Source: JAVVSK01 sp036654235 (lineage in GTDB: Bacteria; Bacillota; Clostridia; Christensenellales; CAG-138). From it: a stretch of 47,724 nucleotides of DNA. Each line of letters opens with the position of its first letter. Within the stretch, counting starts at the first letter, position 1. Below are positions 42,868 through 47,724 of this stretch, in pieces. Below the pieces are notes generated by a model. It did no database searches. It was not told the origin of the DNA and was given only the letters and a program-made list of their open reading frames with translations. The stretch is taken from the NCBI GenBank assembly GCA_036654235.1, contig JAVVSK010000013.1:1-47724 (forward strand). The letters are read 5' to 3'. A program made the position numbers and the translations under genes.

Positions 42868-45800
42868 TCAGTCAATACACATTCCTAATATTATAGCCGC
42901 GTCACCGGTGTTTACGTTACCGTCGTTATTAAGGTCGGAAACGGCTCTACCCTCGTCGGAAAGAATTTCGAGTCCAATCAAAGATTTAAGAAGGAAGGAT
43001 ACGTCGCCGGTATTTACAACGCCGTCAAGATTCGCGTCGCCCGGATCGTAAGTTGTTTCTCCGCTCGTCCCGATAAGCTCTGAGGTCATTGTAACGAAGT
43101 CGTTCTGACCACGACGCTCAACGCCGAACTCGTAGATATGACCTTCTTCCACCACAAAATCATCGCATCTTCCAAGCGATCCGTTAGTGCTAAAAGCTAT
43201 CCAGACGCATTCACCCGGAACCGGATTCGTTATACAAAAATCATAAGTCCCGGCATCAACGAGAATATAGACCGATTCGTTATTCGTTACGACATTATGA
43301 GTTGTAAGAATTCCGTCCGCCATCACCGGAATCTTATAATCAAATTGATTATATATCTCTGCGGGAACGTCGTCGGACGGAGTTAAAGGTCCGGCGGTAG
43401 GAATCGTCGTTCCGAAGAGAGAATGTGTCGAATCGAGAAGCATCTGATAACCCGAACCGTCGCCCCAAACATCGGCGGCGGTCAACATTATAATAGCTTT
43501 ACCCGGTGCAACCGGATGATACGGAGACTCACCTACGGTTACGACGCAAGTAGCAACGAAGCCGCCGTCAACGCTGGTAGCCGTTACGTTGGTGGTTCCC
43601 GTAGCAACGCCAAACAGCTTTCCCTTATTATCTACCGTTACAATATTCTCATTCTCGGAAGCCCAGGTTACTTTTTTATTTATCGCATTAACGGGTTCGA
43701 TAATGGCTTTTAGTTCTCCGCTTCCGCGCCATGCAAGGTTAATCGTCGGAGGATCGATAGAAACCCCGGTAACAGCGGTCGGATCGGAAGGATCTGAGCT
43801 TTGGTTAAACGCAATAAGTCCGCAAATCTCGCCGATAGGCGCGTCGAAAACGGTCGTCGCAACGCCGGTATTCCTATCTACAGAGTAGAGGAAGCCGCCG
43901 TTGTTAGGCGTTGTCGTATATCCAGCCCAATAAAGAGTATCGCTTTCGAAGCTATAAGTCATCGACTGTACATAAGAAACCATACCCGCCGTCGTATTTC
44001 CTATTTCTATGCATTCGGCCGTTTCTTTATCTATTTCATAGAGCATTCCGCTTTCTATAGCTACGCCATAGAGCTTACCAAGATTATCAGCCGCGAGAGT
44101 AATAATAACGCAATCCGCGGGCATAAGACCGATATGCGTAAGTTCGCCCGTAGTAAGGTCAACGGTCGCAAGACCGCGTTCCTCTTCTCCGAAGATAGCG
44201 TACATCGTATTCGTTGTATAATCATACGCCATATCGTAAATAACTTCCGAACCCGCAACGCGACTAAATACTTCGCCGGTCATAGCGTCGAAGGTTACGA
44301 ATTCGGTCATCGTATAATCGAAAGCATATATAACGCCGTTATAATATTCAGCCGCAAAAATATCGTTAATATAGGCGGCTACGCCTTCAGCTGTAGCGTT
44401 AGAGGGGTCTATCCTTACAAGACCGTCGAGATTCTCGGTTAAGCCCGCGGGCGCGGAAACGAAGCCATAGAGTTTTCCGTCGGGAGCGGGAACCGTATTA
44501 AATATTGTTACCGTACAATCGCTATGAACGCCGTTAACGGCCGTAGCCGTAACCGTCGCCGTTCCTTCGGAAACGCCGGTTATAAATCCATTTTGATCAA
44601 CGATTACTTTCGTAGCGTCGCTTGTCGAATAGATAATCGACGTATCGGTAGCGTATACAGGTACAACGGCAGCATCAAGTTTTATCGTTTGACCTGTATG
44701 AACCTTTGCCGTTGCGTTCATAGCTACGCTTTGAGGAACGGGAGCGTCCGTAATTGTAATATTATCGAGCCAAAGTATATCCTGACCATCGTCGGAGGAA
44801 GGGTCTTTTACATAAGTCCAAGTATAAGTATGTTCGCCCGGTGCGCCGGCGCCGAATACAGCTGTTTCAAAGTCGATCATATCCGTACTTGATATTCGCG
44901 CCTGTTCAATGCCGTCTATAGCGAAGATACCCTTATCATAGCTTCTTTCGGAATTGACCATCCAGTCGAAAGTTATAATCTTAGGGCTATTAACCGTCGC
45001 AATAAGGGTTATAGCCGTGCTCGTACCGCCCATGCCCATTGTCTGCGAATGTGCAACGCTTCTTCCGGGGAAGGTCGTAGCGTCAACCGCCCAAGTATTA
45101 ACCATATCCATGCCGAAGGAAAGCGTTCCGCCTTCAACGTTAAGAGCCGCGTTTATATCCGCCATAAGCTCCGCGGTAGAGATTACGTTAATCGTACTCG
45201 TAGCGGTAAAGCCTCCGTCATGCGTCGTAACGGTTATAATCGCAATTCCGGCTTCTCTCGCCGTTACAAGACCGGTTTCGTCTACCGTCGCAACGGTCGC
45301 GTCGTCGGTCGAAAAAATCATACCAATATCGAGAGCACTGCTGGGCAAAATATTCGCCGTAAGCTGAGCCTTTTGCGTCTGATAAAGATCAACGGTCGAA
45401 GGAGTTAAGGTTACGCCCGTTACGGGTCCCGGAATAGTTGCGTCTATAGCTACGTTATCGAGATAGGCACAATCTTCGCCGGCAGAACCCACCGAATCCT
45501 TTACATAGTTCCAAGAGAAAGTATAGTCGCCCTCGGTGGAAATCCGATAGATATAATTCTCGAACTCCGTACTCTCAAGCGAAAACATCGCAATATTCTC
45601 TCCGTTAACCGCGAAAGCCATACTGTCCCAGCCCATTTCACAGCTGACAAACCAGTCAAAGCTTATTGTATTTCCCCGATACATATGAATAGGAGGCATT
45701 GTAATTGAATCACGGGTTCCGTGTATTCCGGCGGTAGAGCTCTTAACGGCGGTTCTTTCACCGACAGTAACGGGTTCCCAAGGATAAAGATCATCGTTTA

Positions 45801-47010
45801 TAAAATGATAATTGCCGCCCGTCGCGTTTATAGCAGAATCAAAAGCCGCGTCTATTTGAGCGTTATCGGGAACGGTTATTACGCAAGAATCGGTAAATCC
45901 GCCTTCGACGGTTGTCGCCGTTATTGTCGCTTCGCCATAAGCTACCGCGGTAACAAGACCGTTTTCATCTACCGTCGCTACGGAAGGATTGTCCGATGCC
46001 CAAGAAACTCCGCTTTCGGTCGCGTCCCAAGGCTGAATCCGTGCCGTAAGCTTAAGAGTTCTCCCTGTTTTTAAAGTCGCCTCTGTCGGAATAACGTTAA
46101 CGCCGGTTACGGCGATCGGATCCACCGGAGATGCACCCTTAGTAAACAGACATGTAACTTCCATATTTACCCCATTAATATTGCCGAGAGCCGTTACCGA
46201 AGCTGTCGCCGGATCAACTGAATATAGAATTCCGTCGTTTTGATTAGAGTTAGCCCAGTATAGCCCACCGTTTACATGATCCCACGTCATAGACTGAAGA
46301 TAAGTTACGGTAACTCCGGTATTGCCTATTAATGTCCCGGCGCCGGTAGCCTTATCGAGCGTATATAATGAACCATCGAGATCGACAGCGTATAAAATGC
46401 CCGCATCCGAACAAGCGAGGGTGAAAAAATCTTTTGGCGTTCCGCTCATGCCAACTTCGGTATAATCGCCGCTGGCTAGATCGATAGTATAGAGGCTTTT
46501 ATCATTTACGCCGTACATAACGCCTGAAGAAATATCAAAAGCCATATCCATAAAATAGAAATTATTATAAGCCTTTATTTCGATCTCAGCATAAGTTGTC
46601 GCGTCTATTCTCATCAAAGCATATCCAACACCTAAGTTCTTTACAGCAAAAATAGCCTGAACAGAAGGAACATAATCCCCGGCGGTGAAAGGTCGTTCGT
46701 AATAGCCGTTTAAATATTCAACGGTTTCGGGAGCATTTGACAAAAAACGAATAAACCCATATGAGTCGGTTTCGCTTCCCCCCGCATAATACGTCGAAAA
46801 GCCAAAAAGCTCCGTCGCATCTTTAGTAGGCGTAAATTTTACATTACGCTTTTCACCTGTGGTGGTTTTAATTCCGGTTGATGCCGTTTCGATTTTTTCC
46901 TTCGCCGGAACGGCGGAAATCGAAATCTGTTCCACCGACGCTGCGATAACCGTCGTTAACGACGGAAGAAGCATCGCTATGGTCAACAATACTGCCAACA
47001 TTTTTTTCAT
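42868..47010 (-). CDS. Large secreted modular protein C: propeller, Big_2 x4, jelly-roll x2, DUF2436, dockerin
   Basis: 1380 aa, start ATG 47010 (MKKMLAVLLTIAML) with GGGAG upstream. Full-length paralogue of A and B with the same domain order and closely matching spacing. DUF2436 reads VWGDGSGYQMLLDSTHSL and YDFCITNPVPGECVW; the dockerin loops are DANLDGVVNTGD and DLNNDGNVNTGD. The two propeller regions carry repeated LYSVD.../LYTIDLASGDYTEVG blades and the motif YLQSMTWDHVNGGLYWAN / YVQSMTYSFESDTLYWAG, which suggests internal duplication. The leader contains two GGGAG-containing segments ~20 nt apart. Confidence 0.88.
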   Translation of the reverse strand: MKKMLAVLLTIAMLLPSLTTVIAASVEQISISAVPAKEKIETASTGIKTTTGEKRNVKFTPTKDATELFGFSTYYAGGSETDSYGFIRFLSNAPETVEYLNGYYERPFTAGDYVPSVQAIFAVKNLGVGYALMRIDATTYAEIEIKAYNNFYFMDMAFDISSGVMYGVNDKSLYTIDLASGDYTEVGMSGTPKDFFTLACSDAGILYAVDLDGSLYTLDKATGAGTLIGNTGVTVTYLQSMTWDHVNGGLYWANSNQNDGILYSVDPATASVTALGNINGVNMEVTCLFTKGASPVDPIAVTGVNVIPTEATLKTGRTLKLTARIQPWDATESGVSWASDNPSVATVDENGLVTAVAYGEATITATTVEGGFTDSCVITVPDNAQIDAAFDSAINATGGNYHFINDDLYPWEPVTVGERTAVKSSTAGIHGTRDSITMPPIHMYRGNTISFDWFVSCEMGWDSMAFAVNGENIAMFSLESTEFENYIYRISTEGDYTFSWNYVKDSVGSAGEDCAYLDNVAIDATIPGPVTGVTLTPSTVDLYQTQKAQLTANILPSSALDIGMIFSTDDATVATVDETGLVTAREAGIAIITVTTHDGGFTATSTINVISTAELMADINAALNVEGGTLSFGMDMVNTWAVDATTFPGRSVAHSQTMGMGGTSTAITLIATVNSPKIITFDWMVNSERSYDKGIFAIDGIEQARISSTDMIDFETAVFGAGAPGEHTYTWTYVKDPSSDDGQDILWLDNITITDAPVPQSVAMNATAKVHTGQTIKLDAAVVPVYATDTSIIYSTSDATKVIVDQNGFITGVSEGTATVTATAVNGVHSDCTVTIFNTVPAPDGKLYGFVSAPAGLTENLDGLVRIDPSNATAEGVAAYINDIFAAEYYNGVIYAFDYTMTEFVTFDAMTGEVFSRVAGSEVIYDMAYDYTTNTMYAIFGEEERGLATVDLTTGELTHIGLMPADCVIITLAADNLGKLYGVAIESGMLYEIDKETAECIEIGNTTAGMVSYVQSMTYSFESDTLYWAGYTTTPNNGGFLYSVDRNTGVATTVFDAPIGEICGLIAFNQSSDPSDPTAVTGVSIDPPTINLAWRGSGELKAIIEPVNAINKKVTWASENENIVTVDNKGKLFGVATGTTNVTATSVDGGFVATCVVTVGESPYHPVAPGKAIIMLTAADVWGDGSGYQMLLDSTHSLFGTTIPTAGPLTPSDDVPAEIYNQFDYKIPVMADGILTTHNVVTNNESVYILVDAGTYDFCITNPVPGECVWIAFSTNGSLGRCDDFVVEEGHIYEFGVERRGQNDFVTMTSELIGTSGETTYDPGDANLDGVVNTGDVSFLLKSLIGLEILSDEGRAVSDLNNDGNVNTGDAAIILGMCID

Positions 47011-47071
47011 AAAAAGTTTCTCCCATTCTTTTTTTATAAGTTGCTCCCACTTTTCAATTTTTTAGAAAAGC

Positions 47072-47100
47072 ATTATATGGTATTTATGGATTAACGACAA
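47072..47100 (-). promoter_or_regulatory. Promoter of dockerin gene C
   Basis: TTGTCG (47100-47095), 17 nt, TATAAT (47077-47072). The stretch 47101-47572 is AT-rich with no gene or structure I can identify. Confidence 0.65.
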
Positions 47101-47572
47101 AATATATTGTCACTTGGTATTAATCATAAAATCGTTAAATTTTTTTAAGCACATTAAATAAACATGCATTTTTAAGCATAATCATATCCGGAAAGAAACG
47201 GCGCAACTTATAATCCGTTTCGTTCAGTTATAACTCTTTTCCCCGGATTTTATAGTTAATATCGCAGATATCTTCTGCCCCCCCAAAAAAGGTAACCCAA
47301 ATCCAAATACCGTTATTTATATTTTATCACAAAATATTTGCTTTTTCAACATATGAATTCTGCAATATATTCGATTGTTAGACCAATAATTTAATCAAAA
47401 ATCCCGAATAAATTTCATTTTTTAAATTAAATGGTAAAATTTCTTTAATTGTATTCGGATTCATTTTTAGAATGTATAATTATTGTTTATATGTAAATTA
47501 CGTATTTACTGGTTTTTAACCCCAAAAAATAAGATTGTTTAGGTATTAATATTGATTTAAAAAAGCACAAAG

Positions 47573-47602
47573 AAAAAAGCCGGGCGAAAAACTCGCCCGG
47601 CT
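47573..47602 (-). terminator. Terminator of the fourth dockerin paralogue
   Basis: Minus-strand stem GCCGGGCGA/TCGCCCGGC (AAAAC loop on the plus strand) followed by T6. Confidence 0.85.
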
Positions 47603-47634
47603 AAAAAGTCAACTATGCGTTAGCTGAATTTTAC

Positions 47635-47724
47635 TCAGTTAATGCATATTTCCAATATCATAGATGCGTCTCCGGTATTTACTTCGCCGTCGTTATTAAG
47701 GTCGGAAACGGTTCTTCCCTCGTC
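47635..47724 (-). CDS. Dockerin C-terminus of a fourth large paralogue D (partial)
   Basis: The minus-strand frame is open at the right edge and ends at TGA (47637-47635). The 29 visible residues, DEGRTVSDLNNDGEVNTGDA then SMILEICIN, are the second dockerin repeat and tail seen in proteins B and C. The flanking sequence and terminator also match those after gene C, so the duplication extends past the coding region. Confidence 0.85.
   Translation of the reverse strand, partial: DEGRTVSDLNNDGEVNTGDASMILEICIN

Noticed and set aside
43801..44442. Plus-strand 213-aa ORF opposite dockerin gene C (and similar ones at 38902, 40177, 44954)
   Set aside because: They are antisense shadows of the conserved propeller and Big_2 modules, without ribosome sites or recognisable domains.
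1..47724. tRNA genes, CRISPR arrays, prophage genes, complete insertion sequences
   Set aside because: I looked for T-loop signatures, regularly spaced repeats with unique spacers, phage structural motifs and full transposases and found none; only the IS30 tail is present.

Overview
The window looks like the chromosome of an anaerobic, probably endospore-forming member of the Clostridia. Supporting genes are spoIIP, the rpmH-rnpA-yidD-yidC-jag cluster, a Na+-pumping decarboxylase beta subunit, a thiW thiamine ECF component and several dockerin-bearing secreted proteins. Promoters are mostly of the sigma-A type (TTGACA, 17-18 nt, TATAAT), and TTG start codons recur.

Layout. 0-8.4 kb (+): the 3' part of rlmB, with a long repetitive N-terminal extension that runs off the left edge; a 1121-aa secreted protein (Pro-Thr linker, Big_2, Listeria-Bacteroides repeats, dockerin); then an overlapping HD-GYP / PflX-like radical SAM / prmC operon. 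8.4-13.6 kb (-): an unrecognised ORF, jag, yidC, yidD, rnpA, rpmH and tcdA; dnaA is not next to them. 13.7-17.9 kb (+): a MarR regulator with a clear operator, then a heterodimeric ABC exporter. 18.0-19.0 kb (-): thiW behind a TPP riboswitch, an intrinsic terminator and what looks like a second, cobalamin-type riboswitch. 19.2-21.1 kb (+): a GT4 glycosyltransferase and a NUDIX hydrolase. 21.2-25.9 kb (-): oadB with a previously hidden 51-aa small subunit, a 7TM-type GGDEF protein with a probable C-terminal frameshift, a DnaA-box cluster that could be an origin, and spoIIP.

26-47.7 kb is an accessory region. It is dominated by a family of about 1380-aa secreted modular proteins: two beta-propeller-like regions, four Big_2 domains, two jelly-roll-like modules, a DUF2436 (gingipain-adhesin-like) domain and a C-terminal dockerin. 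There are three complete copies, a fourth cut by the right edge, and one decayed copy (35.29-36.41 kb) that has lost most of its dockerin. Housekeeping genes ilvE and murC and a CARDB-like membrane-anchored surface protein sit between them. Relics are frequent here: a decayed copy of the ilvE promoter and 5' end lies 4732 bp upstream of the real one, on the other side of the first big dockerin gene; a dead rpsU (bS21) gene and the C-terminal end of an IS30-type transposase lie beside the decayed paralogue.

How it may work together (inference): the dockerin proteins probably form a secreted adhesin or scaffold-associated set. No cohesin is seen in the window. The HD-GYP and GGDEF enzymes could link surface behaviour to c-di-GMP, but nothing in the sequence shows that link directly.
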